This document shows positions 1 through 7,899 of a stretch of 64,000 nucleotides of DNA, in pieces; within the stretch, counting starts at the first letter, position 1; each line of letters opens with the position of its first letter. Origin of the DNA: Achromobacter pestifer (GTDB taxonomy: Bacteria > Pseudomonadota > Gammaproteobacteria > Burkholderiales > Burkholderiaceae_B); NCBI RefSeq assembly GCF_013267355.1, contig NZ_CP053985.1:5518001-5582000 (forward strand). Direction: 5' to 3'. Made by a program: the position numbers and the translations under genes. The notes beneath the pieces were generated by a model that worked only from the letters and a program-made list of their open reading frames with translations, searched no databases and was not told where the DNA came from.

Positions 1-327
1 GTGACGGAGGGCGCGTCATCGAGCGCGTTGCTGGTCGACGCGCAAGGGCGGATCGTGGTGCGGCCCTTGTCGCGCGAGATTCTGCCGGGCTGCACGCGCG
101 CGGCGGTGCTGGCGCTGGCCGCCAAGCGCGGGGTGGCGGTGGAAGAGCGCAAGTTCACGTTGGACGAGTGCAGGCGCGCTTCCGAGCTGGTGTTGACGTC
201 GGCGTTGCACTTCGTGCTGCCGGTGATCGACCTGGACGGCCAGCCCGTCGGCACGGGCCGGCCGGGACCCGTATGCCGGGAACTGCGGCAGCTCTATATG
301 GAGTACGCGCTGGCGTCAGCGCTATAG
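1..327 (+). CDS. Class IV aminotransferase (D-amino-acid aminotransferase-like), 3' part only
   Basis: The first 108 visible codons are the C-terminal end of a PLP-dependent fold-type IV aminotransferase; the gene begins before the window. The visible start matches the family's cofactor-phosphate loop (T-E-G-A-S-S), followed by a pattern like P-L-x-x-x-I-L-P-G-x-T-R, typical of D-alanine/branched-chain aminotransferases. A later stretch (L-T-S-A) fits the second phosphate-binding loop of D-amino-acid aminotransferases better than that of IlvE. The likely reaction is PLP-dependent transfer of an amino group between a D-amino acid and a 2-oxo acid, in the cytoplasm. Substrate choice cannot be settled because the substrate-binding N-terminal half is missing. 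It ends with TAG and is convergent with the methyltransferase gene; a GC hairpin lies between them. Confidence 0.8.
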   Translation: MTEGASSSALLVDAQGRIVVRPLSREILPGCTRAAVLALAAKRGVAVEERKFTLDECRRASELVLTSALHFVLPVIDLDGQPVGTGRPGPVCRELRQLYMEYALASAL

Positions 328-432
328 CGGCGCGCGAGCCGCGGCGGGCGTATGATTCCGCATAAGGGCTCGCACCCCGTCCGGCAATGGCCGGCACGCC
401 ATTGCCTACCTCATCGTATGGTTGCTCAACAT

Positions 433-462
433 CGGCCGCCCGGGCCATTCAGCGGGCGGCCG
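433..462. terminator. GC-rich hairpin between convergent genes
   Basis: A perfect 10-bp inverted repeat (CGGCCGCCCG / CGGGCGGCCG) with a 10-nt loop lies between the convergent aminotransferase and methyltransferase genes. There is no clear U-tract on either strand, so it is a plausible but unproven bidirectional terminator. Confidence 0.35.
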
Positions 463-546
463 TGAAGGCGTTGCGCCATGGCTCATTTCGTGTCCGCTAT
501 CCGCGTGGATGGCCCGGACTGTCCGAAGGCTGGCATCAAAGCCCGG

Positions 547-1395
547 TCACCGGCGGGTCACCACGATTTCCAGGTATTCACTGGGTACGACCATCGCGGC
601 ATCGCCAGAGCGGTTGAACCGGTCTATTTGCACTATGAGATCGCTGGTCAGCGCGGCCTGCGCCGCCGAATCCAGCGCGCCAAATGCCTTGAGCAGCGGG
701 CCGTAGTAGGTCTTGAAGACTTGCAGCCAGTGCTCGGGCGAGCGATAGCGGAACACGAAGTGGCGCGGCTCGGTCTTGATCGAGGATGCGTGCGGGCCAA
801 ACATTTCCTCGATGCGCGCCGGGGTGCCCCACAGGGCGGGCGACTTGACGCCGGCAGGCGGCGGCAGATGCTTGCCTATGGTCTTGAAGACCTGGCCGAT
901 GAAGCCATCGGGGGTCCAGTTGGCCAAGCCGATCTTGCCGCCCGGCCGGCACACTCGCACCAGTTCGGCGGCGGCCTTGTCCTGGTCGGGGGTGAACATC
1001 ACGCCGAAGGTGGAGACGACCGCGTCGAATCCGCCGTCCGGGAACGGCAGGGCTTCGGCATCGGCCTCCTGGAACTCGATCTTCAAGTGTTCGGCGGCGG
1101 CGCGTTCGCGGGCGCGTCCAAGCAGCGCCGGCACGTAGTCGGTCGAAACGACGTCGCACCAGCGGCGGGCGGCTGCGAGCGAGGCATTGCCGTTGCCGGC
1201 GGCCACATCAAGCACCTTCTGTCCGGCGCGGACATCCAGCGATTCGCACAGCTGTTCTCCTACGATCTGCAACGTGGTGCCGACAACGGCATAGTCCCCG
1301 GAAGCCCAGGTGCCCTGCTGGCGTGTCTTCAAGGCGGCCAGGTCGGGCTGCGCGGAATCGCGCACGGGGCTGGTGGCGAGGGAGGAAATGGACAT
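547..1395 (-). CDS. Class I SAM-dependent methyltransferase
   Basis: A 282-residue soluble protein with a Rossmann-type methyltransferase domain. Motif I reads V-L-D-V-A-A-G-N-G-N (about residues 61-70), the acidic end of strand 2 is S-T-D-Y, and the post-I/II region has A-E-A-L-P-F-P-D and a motif like F-D-A-V-V-S-T-F-G. This is the UbiE/MenG-like Methyltransf_11 pattern; the acceptor substrate cannot be read from sequence. The ATG at 1395 is preceded by a good Shine-Dalgarno (GGAGACAG). It is divergent from the SARP/TPR regulator at 1521, with 125 bp between them, so that regulator may control it. This is a positional inference. Confidence 0.85.
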   Translation of the reverse strand: MSISSLATSPVRDSAQPDLAALKTRQQGTWASGDYAVVGTTLQIVGEQLCESLDVRAGQKVLDVAAGNGNASLAAARRWCDVVSTDYVPALLGRARERAAAEHLKIEFQEADAEALPFPDGGFDAVVSTFGVMFTPDQDKAAAELVRVCRPGGKIGLANWTPDGFIGQVFKTIGKHLPPPAGVKSPALWGTPARIEEMFGPHASSIKTEPRHFVFRYRSPEHWLQVFKTYYGPLLKAFGALDSAAQAALTSDLIVQIDRFNRSGDAAMVVPSEYLEIVVTRR

Positions 1396-1520
1396 GGTCT
1401 GTCTCCGTTAATGCTCTGTGTATGCGGCAGCGCGCGAGGCCGGCCTGCCGGGGAATCGCAACCGGCGCCGCGCAGGCTTGCGCGTACCGTGCTTCCCGGA
1501 ATCCAAGTTAAGAGCCGGCC

Positions 1521-3581
1521 ATGGAGGCGGGCGTGGTAGCCGGCGTGGAATCGGCCCGGGTATCGGCCGGCCCCGCGCCGCCGGCCGGTTCCGGCCCCGG
1601 AGGCGAGGTCCGGCTGCGCCTGCTTGGACCCATGGGAATCAGCCGGGCGGGCGCCGCCCTGGCGCTGCCGCCGTCGCGCAAGCTGCGCGCGCTCGTCGCC
1701 TATCTGGCGCTTGCGCCGCATCCCGTGCAGCGCGCGCACCTGTGCGAGCTGCTGTGGGACATTCCGAACGATCCGCGCGGCGAGCTGCGCTGGTGCCTCA
1801 GCAAGGCCAGGGCCTTGCTGGACGAGCCCGGCCGGCGCAGGGTGGAGACGGCGCAGGACACGGTGAGGCTGGACCTGGCCGACTGCCATGTGGACGCCAT
1901 CGAAATCGGCAGCGCGATGCAGCAGGGCATCGCCCAGCTGGACTGCGGGCGGCTGCAAGCGCTGGCCGCGCTGTTTGCGGGTGATTTCCTCGAGGGGCTC
2001 GAGATCGACCGCAATCCCTTTTTCAACAACTGGCTGACCGCGCAGCGCCGGCGTTTGCGGGCCTGCCATGCCGCGGTCCTGGAGCATCTGGCGGCCAGTC
2101 TGCCGGCTGCGTCGGGCGAGACCTTCGCCTGCCTGGACCAGTGGTTGCAGCTGGTCCCGTTCGATCGGCGCGCGCACGAGATGCTGCTGGGCTTGCTGGC
2201 GCAGCGCGGCCAATGGCGCGAAGGCGAGGAGCATCTGGCCGCGGCAGTGCGCGCCTTCGAGGCGGACGGGCTGGACTGGCGGCCCTTGCGCGATGTATGG
2301 CGGGAGTTGAGGGGGCGCGCCAGCCAGGCGCCAAGGCAGGACGCCGCGCCAGGAGAGGCGTCCGAGGTACCGCTCTCGGACGCCCGGGACCGCGCGGGCC
2401 GCGCTTCGATCGCGGTGATGCCGTTCGCGGACCGCTCGGCGCAGGCCGGCGTGCGGGGTGGGCTGGCCGATGGCCTGGCCTACGACATCATCACGCGGCT
2501 GGCCAAGCTGCGCAGCCTGTTCGTCATCGCCCAAGGCACGGTTTTCGCCCTGGACCAGCGCAACGTGGGGCCGGACGAGGCCGGCCGCACGCTCAACGTG
2601 GACTATGTGGTGAGCGGGTCGCTGCAGCGCCGGGACAAACGCATCGCCGTGAGCGTGGAAATCGTGGAGTCCAGGACCGCGCGCATCGTGTGGGCGGACG
2701 TCTATGACCGGGAGCTGGATGACGCCTTTCTGGCCCTGGACGAAATCGGCAACCGGATCGTGGCCGCCATCGACCTCGAAATCGAGGCCGCAGAGCGCAA
2801 CCGCGCCATTCTGAGGCCGCCGAACTCCCTGGACGCCTGGCAGGCCCATCACCGCGGCCTGTGGCATATGTACCGCTTCAACCGGGCCGACAACGAGCAG
2901 GCGCGGCACTTTTTCGAGACGGCCTTGCGGCTCGACCCGACGTTCTCGCGGGCCTATGCGGGCCTGTCGTTCACCCATTGGCAGGACGCGTTCCAGCGTT
3001 GGGGCGAGCAGGCGCCGGCCATCGATCTGGCGTTCGAGGCCGCTGGCCAGGGCCTGATCGCCGACGACCGCGACCCGGCGGCGCACTGGGCCATGGGGCG
3101 GGCGCTATGGCTGCGCGGCAACCAGGACCAGTCGTTGGCCGAACTGGCGCGCGCCGTGGACCTGAGCCCCAATTTCGCCCTGGCGCATTACACCCTGGGC
3201 TTCGTCAACTGCCAGTCGGGCGATGCCGAGGCGGCGATAGGCTCGTCCGACCATTCGCGCGACCTCAGTCCCTACGACCCGTTGCTGTTCGGCATGCTGG
3301 CCGTGCGCGCGCTGGCGCTGGTGCGCCTGGGCCGGTACGAGGAAGCCGCCGGCTGGGCGCTGAAGGCGGCGGCCCGCCCCAACGCCCACGTACACATCCT
3401 GGCGATCGCGGCCTGCTGCCTGGCGATAGCCGGCAAGGACGACGAAACCTCCGGCCTGCTGGCCGCGATCCGCAAGACGCATCCCTCGTACCGCGTGGAC
3501 GATTTCCTGGCGGCCTTCCGCCTGGCCGGGGATGCCGAGGCGCTGTTCCGGGCGGGCGCGCGCCGCATCGGGCTGGGCTGA
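1521..3581 (+). CDS. SARP/BTAD-type regulator with FlgO-like and TPR domains
   Basis: A 686-residue protein with no membrane segment. Residues about 30-105 form an OmpR/SARP-type winged helix (L-R-L-L-G-P start, typical of SARP proteins). Residues about 110-270 resemble the all-helical BTAD domain. From about 290 comes a domain found in adenylate-cyclase-like and CadC-like regulators (I-A-V-M-P-F-A-D, then G-L-A-D-G-L then D-Y-V-V-S-G-S). The C-terminal third has TPR-like repeats (for example A-L-R-L-D-P-T-F-S-R-A-Y-A-G-L). The role is most likely transcription activation with ligand or partner sensing by the TPRs. The ATG at 1521 follows AAGAG. It is divergent from the methyltransferase gene and convergent, 17 bp away, with nirD. 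The effector is unknown. Confidence 0.75.
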   Translation: MEAGVVAGVESARVSAGPAPPAGSGPGGEVRLRLLGPMGISRAGAALALPPSRKLRALVAYLALAPHPVQRAHLCELLWDIPNDPRGELRWCLSKARALLDEPGRRRVETAQDTVRLDLADCHVDAIEIGSAMQQGIAQLDCGRLQALAALFAGDFLEGLEIDRNPFFNNWLTAQRRRLRACHAAVLEHLAASLPAASGETFACLDQWLQLVPFDRRAHEMLLGLLAQRGQWREGEEHLAAAVRAFEADGLDWRPLRDVWRELRGRASQAPRQDAAPGEASEVPLSDARDRAGRASIAVMPFADRSAQAGVRGGLADGLAYDIITRLAKLRSLFVIAQGTVFALDQRNVGPDEAGRTLNVDYVVSGSLQRRDKRIAVSVEIVESRTARIVWADVYDRELDDAFLALDEIGNRIVAAIDLEIEAAERNRAILRPPNSLDAWQAHHRGLWHMYRFNRADNEQARHFFETALRLDPTFSRAYAGLSFTHWQDAFQRWGEQAPAIDLAFEAAGQGLIADDRDPAAHWAMGRALWLRGNQDQSLAELARAVDLSPNFALAHYTLGFVNCQSGDAEAAIGSSDHSRDLSPYDPLLFGMLAVRALALVRLGRYEEAAGWALKAAARPNAHVHILAIAACCLAIAGKDDETSGLLAAIRKTHPSYRVDDFLAAFRLAGDAEALFRAGARRIGLG

Positions 3582-3598
3582 GCGGGCGGCGGCGTGTC

Positions 3599-3949
3599 TC
3601 AGGCGATCTCCACCGCATCGCCGTTCAAGCGCGCCCGCCAGGTCCGCAGCCGTTGTTCCGGGTGCTGCACGCACGCGCCGTCGGCGAGCCGGAAATGCTG
3701 CTTGTAGAGCGGCGAGGCCACGACGAGTTCGCCGCCCATATGGCCGACGATGCCGCGGCCGATGACGTTGGCGCCGGACTTGGGGTCGCGGTTTTCCATC
3801 GCGTAGACGCCGTCGCCGGCGGCTTGCGGCACGTAGAACAGCGCGATCTGCGCGCCATCCACCAGCGCCACCACGCCGGAATTGGGCACCAGATCCTGGC
3901 GCCGGCATACCGGCCGCCAGTCTTGGGGTTCGCGGATCAGGGCGTCCAT
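3599..3949 (-). CDS. nirD: Nitrite reductase (NADH) small subunit
   Basis: A 116-residue Rieske-like protein. It has the family's fold pattern (V-A-L-F-Y-V equivalents, A-M-E-N-R-D-P, then G-R-G-I-V-G, then S-P-L-Y-K-Q-H-F) but lacks the Cys/His iron-sulfur ligands of true Rieske proteins, as is usual for NirD. It partners NirB in cytoplasmic assimilatory reduction of nitrite to ammonium. The ATG at 3949 shares its A with the TGA stop of nirB, so translation is probably coupled. An open frame continues upstream of this ATG but lies inside nirB, so the overlapping ATG is chosen. No nitrate reductase or nitrate transporter gene follows; the next gene is convergent. Confidence 0.95.
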   Translation of the reverse strand: MDALIREPQDWRPVCRRQDLVPNSGVVALVDGAQIALFYVPQAAGDGVYAMENRDPKSGANVIGRGIVGHMGGELVVASPLYKQHFRLADGACVQHPEQRLRTWRARLNGDAVEIA

Positions 3950-6498
3950 CAGGCAATCTCCTCGGCGATGGCGATGACGCGCGCGGGAGCGGGCCGGGGC
4001 TGGCCGCGTTCCTGCACGAATTGGATGTCGGGGTCGGCGCCGCGATGGTTGACGAAGGTGCGGAAGCGCTTGAGCTTTTCCGGGTCGTTCAGCGCGTTGG
4101 CCCATTCGCATTCGTAGCGGTCCACCACCAGCTGCATCTGCGCTTCCAGCTCCGCACACAGGCCCAGGCTGTCCTCCAGCACCACCTGCTTCAGATAGTC
4201 CAGGCCGCCCTCCAGCGATTCACGCCAGACCGAGGTGCGCTGCAGCTTGTCGGCGGTGCGGATGTAGAACATCAAGAGGCGGTCTATGGTGCGGATGAGG
4301 GCGGCGTCGTCCAGGTCGGTGGCGAACAGTTCGGCGTGGCGCGGGCGCATGCCGCCGTTGCCGCAGACATAGAGGTTCCAGCCGTTTTCGGTGGCGATGA
4401 CGCCGATGTCCTTGCTTTGCGCCTCGGCGCATTCGCGGGTGCAGCCGGAGACGGCGAACTTCAGCTTGTGCGGCGAGCGCAGGCCCTTGTAGCGGTGCTC
4501 GATGTCCAGCGCCATCTTGACGCTGTCCTGCACGCCGTAGCGGCACCAGGTGCTGCCGACGCAGGACTTCACGGTGCGGGTGGACTTGCCGTAGGCATGG
4601 CCGGTCTCGAACCCGGCGGCGATCAATTCCGCCCAGATGTCCGGCAGTTCATGCAGTTGCGCGCCGAACAGGTCGATGCGCTGGCCGCCGGTGATCTTGG
4701 TGTACAGCTGGTATTTCTTGGCGACCGCGCCGATCGCGATCAGGCCGTCGGGCGTGATCTCGCCGGCGGGGATGCGCGGCACCACCGAATAGGTGCCGTT
4801 CTTCTGCATGTTCGCCATGAAGGTGTCGTTGGTGTCCTGCAGCGGCACCAGGTGAGGATCCTGGATCGGGCGGTTCCAGCAAGAGGCCAGGATGGAGCCC
4901 ACGGCGGGCTTGCAGATGTCGCAGCCCTGTTGTCCGCGGCCGTGGCTGGCCAGGAGTTGCTCGAAGGATTCGATGCCGTTGACGCGCACGATGGCGTAGA
5001 GCTCCTGGCGAGTGTGGGGGAAGTGCTCGCACAGGCTCTTGTCCACGGCGACCCCGCGGCTGGCCAGTTCGTGTTCGACCACCTGCTTGAGCAGGCTGGC
5101 GCAGCCGCCGCAGCCGGAAGCCGCCTTGGTGCAGCCCTTGACCGCGGCCAGGTCGGCACAGCCGCCGTCGATCGCGGCGCAGACCGCGCCCTTGCTCACG
5201 TTGTGGCAGGAACAGATGGTGGCGGCGGCGGGCAACGCGTCCACGCCCAGCAGCGGCGCGCCCTGGCCTTGCGGCAGGATCAGGCTGGCCGGGTCCGCGG
5301 GCGGCGCAATGCCGTTCTGCACGTATTGCAGCAAGGTGTCGTAGTAGCTGTTGTCGCCGACCAGGACCGCGCCCAGCACCCGCTTGCCGTCGGCCGACAC
5401 CACCAGGCGGCGGTAGCTGGAGCCGGCCTCGTCGATGTAGCGATAGCTGCGCGCATCGGGCGATGCGCCGTGGGCGTCGCCGATCGAACCCACGTCCACG
5501 CCCAGCAGCTTGAGCTTGGTGGACATGTCGGCGCCGCCGAACGCCTGTCCGGCGTTGCCGCAAAGCGCCGCCGCTACCGTGCGCGCCATCTGGTAGCCGG
5601 GCGCGACCAGCCCGAACACGCTGCCGTTCCAGGCCGCGCATTCGCCGATGGCATAGATGTGTTCGTCGCTGCTGCGGCACTGGTCGTCGATGGCCACGCC
5701 GCCGCGCTCGGCCAGCGTCAGTCCGGCCTTGCGCGCCAGCGCCACTTGCGGCCGGATGCCGGCCGAGAACACGATCAGGTCGGTTTCCAGCGGCGCGCCC
5801 TCGGCAAAGCGCATGCGGTAGCGGTACTGCGTGCCGGGTTTGATGTCCTGGGTGGCGCGCGACAGGTGGACGCCCACGCCCAGCGCCTCGATGCGCGCCT
5901 TGAGCGCCGCGCCGCCTTGCTCGTCCAACTGCACCGGCATCAGGCGCGGCGCGAATTCGACCACGTGGGCCTCCAGCTTCAGCGACTTCAGCGCATGGGC
6001 CGCTTCCAGCCCCAGCAGGCCGCCGCCCACCACCACGCCGCGGCGCGCGCCGTGCGCGGCCTCGCGGATCAGGTCCAGGTCGTCGAGCGTGCGGTACACC
6101 AGGCGCGATGCGCCTTCCGCGCCCGAGATCGGCGGCACGAAGGGGTAGGAGCCCGTGGCAAGTATCAGCTTGTCGTAGGCGCTGCGGCCGCGCGCGGTCA
6201 CGACCTGGCGCTGGCGGCGGTCGATCTCCAGCACGGGCGCGTCCAGGTGCAGAGTCACGCCTTCCTGTTCATACAGCGCCGCATCGCCCAGCGCCATCGA
6301 TTCCGCGTCGCGCCCGTTGAGGTATTCGGACAGGTGCACGCGGTCGTAGGCGCGGCGGCTTTCCTCGCCGTAGACATGGATGCGGTAGCGCGCAAGCGCG
6401 CCGCCGGCGATGAGTTGCTCGACGCAATGGTGGCCCACCATGCCGTTGCCGATGACGACGAGGGTCTGCAGAGAATCGGATGAGGCCGCTACTTTCAT
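3949..6498 (-). CDS. nirB: Nitrite reductase (NADH) large subunit
   Basis: An 849-residue cytoplasmic enzyme, full length for NirB. An N-terminal FAD/NAD-binding reductase module (I-G-N-G-M-V-G-H-H at about 13-21) is followed by a BFD-like [2Fe-2S] region (C-S-C-H-N-V then C-G-G-C at about 440-480), a second BFD-like half, then siroheme/[4Fe-4S] nitrite-reductase half-domains. The cluster ligands are visible: C-x5-C (C-V-G-S-T-W-C) and C-x3-C (G-C-T-R-E-C). It moves electrons from NADH through FAD and Fe-S to siroheme, reducing nitrite to ammonium. The ATG at 6498, with GGGGAC upstream, is preferred over an in-frame start 15 codons earlier. Expression looks nitrogen-controlled: a sigma-54 promoter and a two-hairpin leader with terminator lie upstream. 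Confidence 0.97.
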   Translation of the reverse strand: MKVAASSDSLQTLVVIGNGMVGHHCVEQLIAGGALARYRIHVYGEESRRAYDRVHLSEYLNGRDAESMALGDAALYEQEGVTLHLDAPVLEIDRRQRQVVTARGRSAYDKLILATGSYPFVPPISGAEGASRLVYRTLDDLDLIREAAHGARRGVVVGGGLLGLEAAHALKSLKLEAHVVEFAPRLMPVQLDEQGGAALKARIEALGVGVHLSRATQDIKPGTQYRYRMRFAEGAPLETDLIVFSAGIRPQVALARKAGLTLAERGGVAIDDQCRSSDEHIYAIGECAAWNGSVFGLVAPGYQMARTVAAALCGNAGQAFGGADMSTKLKLLGVDVGSIGDAHGASPDARSYRYIDEAGSSYRRLVVSADGKRVLGAVLVGDNSYYDTLLQYVQNGIAPPADPASLILPQGQGAPLLGVDALPAAATICSCHNVSKGAVCAAIDGGCADLAAVKGCTKAASGCGGCASLLKQVVEHELASRGVAVDKSLCEHFPHTRQELYAIVRVNGIESFEQLLASHGRGQQGCDICKPAVGSILASCWNRPIQDPHLVPLQDTNDTFMANMQKNGTYSVVPRIPAGEITPDGLIAIGAVAKKYQLYTKITGGQRIDLFGAQLHELPDIWAELIAAGFETGHAYGKSTRTVKSCVGSTWCRYGVQDSVKMALDIEHRYKGLRSPHKLKFAVSGCTRECAEAQSKDIGVIATENGWNLYVCGNGGMRPRHAELFATDLDDAALIRTIDRLLMFYIRTADKLQRTSVWRESLEGGLDYLKQVVLEDSLGLCAELEAQMQLVVDRYECEWANALNDPEKLKRFRTFVNHRGADPDIQFVQERGQPRPAPARVIAIAEEIA

Positions 6499-6544
6499 GG
6501 GATGTCCCCGTGGGCTTGGGTATCGTGGTTTCAGAAAACGCAAA

Positions 6545-6618
6545 GGCGCCCTGGACCTTGCGGTCGGGGCGCCATTGCCGTTACTGCTCTAGTTGTCTCG
6601 CCGGCCTTGCGGCCCGCG
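6545..6618 (-). promoter_or_regulatory. Two-hairpin antitermination leader (NasT/ANTAR type) of nirBD
   Basis: Reading on the minus strand, two hairpins precede nirB. Hairpin 1 (about 6617-6601) has GGCC-GCAA-GGCC. Hairpin 2 (6573-6545) has an outer 7-bp stem GGCGCCC/GGGCGCC and an inner GACC-GCAA-GGTC, and is followed by TTTGCGTTTTC, i.e. an intrinsic terminator. Both loops share the 8-nt core CCGCAAGG. A pair of small, near-identical loops with the second built into a terminator is the known architecture of ANTAR-protein targets (NasR/NasT) in nitrate/nitrite assimilation leaders. The ANTAR protein is not in this window; assigning it to NasT is inference. Confidence 0.75.
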
Positions 6619-6630
6619 CATGAACCATCA

Positions 6631-6646
6631 AGCAAAGTCCATGCCA
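6631..6646 (-). promoter_or_regulatory. Sigma-54 (RpoN) promoter of nirBD
   Basis: On the minus strand the sequence reads TGGCATG-GACT-TTGCT, matching the -24/-12 consensus TGGCACR-N4-TTGCW at all but one variable base. The predicted transcript starts near 6620, immediately before leader hairpin 1, about 120 nt ahead of the nirB ATG. This placement fits NtrC-dependent nitrogen-limitation control. Confidence 0.8.
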
Positions 6647-6817
6647 GGGATGCCGGAGCGCATCCGCGCGGGTTGGCGCGCCGGGGATTTCATAGGGAAA
6701 GCGGCGTCAGGCAGGCCGCCGGCGGCCCGGTCTTGCGCCGCGCGGCCAAAGCCGGCGTGCGTCAAGGCGGTGCATATTCCTGTGCGGCGCCGCACCCGTT
6801 TGGCGCAGCGGATGGGC

Positions 6818-7705
6818 CTAGGCAAACGCCGCCTGGACGGCATCGAAGGCCGCGGAGACCAGGGGATCCTCGCGGCGGGAGGCCTGGGTGATGAAGGCGA
6901 GTTCGGCCTGGATGGCCAGGCCCTTGACCAACACCAGCCCGCTGGCCTGGGACTCGCGCAGCGCGATGGAGTCGCGCGCCAGCGACAGGCCCACGCCCGA
7001 GCGCACCAGGTCCAGCATTGAGGCTTCCTGATCCACTTCGGCCACGGCGTTGGGCGCGACGCCCAACGCGTCGAATTTGTCCGACAGCAGCCGGTGGTGC
7101 ACCGAGTCCGGGGGCGTCCAGATCCAGGGCAGGGCGGCGATCGCGGCCCAGTCGCGGCCGGCCACCTGCGCGCCCCAGCCCTTGGGGGCCACGACGAAAT
7201 AGGCGAAGGAGGCGAGCGGCAGCGCTTCGAGTCCGGCGGGAGCCGCATCGCGCCCTTGCGGGCCGAGGGAAAAACCCACGTCCAGCTCGCCCGCGCGCAC
7301 CTGTTTCGCCACCGATCCGGACATGCCGTGGCGTAGGGTGGGGCGGATCTTGGGATAGTGCTCGACCAGGTATTGCAGGGTGGCGCCCAGGCGCAGGAAT
7401 TCGGGATCGAGGATGGTGCCGATGCGCAGATCGCCCTGGACGGTGTCACGCAGGGCGCCGAGGGCGCGCTGGAAGTCATCCAGCGCGTCCAGGATGCGTT
7501 GCGCCGAGGGCAGCAGCGCGCGGCCGTCGGCGTTGGGCGCCAGGCCTTGCGCTGTGCGCGAGAACAAAGTCAGGTCCAGCGATTCCTGGAAGTTCTTCAG
7601 CTGCAGGCTGAGCGCGGGCTGGGTCAGGTGCAGATGCTCGGCCGCCCGCGTCAGGTTGCCCTCGCGGGCCACGGCGGCAAAGGTGCGGATGTGCTTCAGG
7701 TCCAT
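6818..7705 (-). CDS. LysR-family transcriptional regulator
   Basis: A 295-residue protein with the LysR winged helix at residues about 1-60 (F-A-A-V-A-R-E-G-N-L-T-R-A-A, then L-T-Q-P-A-L-S) and a periplasmic-binding-protein-like effector domain after a linker helix. The ATG at 7705 (M-D-L-K-H-I-R-T-F) fits the family's usual start; the open frame extends 16 codons upstream, but LysR proteins rarely carry such an extension. It is divergent from the GMC oxidoreductase gene across a 194-bp gap that is locally AT-rich and contains a T-N11-A candidate site, so the oxidoreductase is its probable target. The effector is unknown. Confidence 0.9.
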   Translation of the reverse strand: MDLKHIRTFAAVAREGNLTRAAEHLHLTQPALSLQLKNFQESLDLTLFSRTAQGLAPNADGRALLPSAQRILDALDDFQRALGALRDTVQGDLRIGTILDPEFLRLGATLQYLVEHYPKIRPTLRHGMSGSVAKQVRAGELDVGFSLGPQGRDAAPAGLEALPLASFAYFVVAPKGWGAQVAGRDWAAIAALPWIWTPPDSVHHRLLSDKFDALGVAPNAVAEVDQEASMLDLVRSGVGLSLARDSIALRESQASGLVLVKGLAIQAELAFITQASRREDPLVSAAFDAVQAAFA

Positions 7706-7756
7706 GGGACGGTTCCCGGAGTAAGTGGCCAGGGGCGAAAAGGGGTCAAGCATTAT

Positions 7757-7772
7757 TTAAGTTGCTTATAAG
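7757..7772. promoter_or_regulatory. Candidate LysR operator
   Basis: TTAAGTTGCTTATAAG contains TAAG-N3-CTTA and a T-N11-A spacing (T7758, A7770). It is an AT-rich island in the divergent LysR/GMC promoter region. The match is weak and rests mainly on position. Confidence 0.35.
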
Positions 7773-7899
7773 CCGTTTTTCAACAATTCATTGGACAGTT
7801 GCGCGCCGCTGCGCGAGAGTCACGGTAGATGCCCGGCGCGCCGGGTCGGCTCACCCAGTCCGCGGACGTACCGCCCCGGCAAGAAGATAAGAAGAGCTT

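Larger units (their letters stand above)
6499..6817. other. Regulatory intergenic region upstream of nirBD
   Basis: This 319-bp non-coding stretch lies between nirB and the 3' end of the LysR gene. It holds the sigma-54 promoter, the two-hairpin leader and, farther upstream at 6782-6795, a perfect 14-bp palindrome (GTGCGGCGCCGCAC) about 165 bp before the predicted start site. The palindrome sits where an enhancer site could be, but it does not match the NtrC consensus spacing or orientation. Confidence 0.6.

Noticed and set aside
478..1539. Open frame antisense to the methyltransferase
   Set aside because: The minus strand encodes a clear SAM methyltransferase with start and ribosome-binding site.
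4021..6483. Long open frame antisense to nirB (820 codons)
   Set aside because: It is the complement of a clearly coding gene in GC-rich DNA, has His/Ala/Gln-rich low-complexity translation and no known domain.
7832..7845. Palindrome CCCGGCGCGCCGGG upstream of the GMC gene
   Set aside because: GC-only palindromes of this length are expected by chance here; the AT-rich site at 7757-7772 is a better operator candidate.
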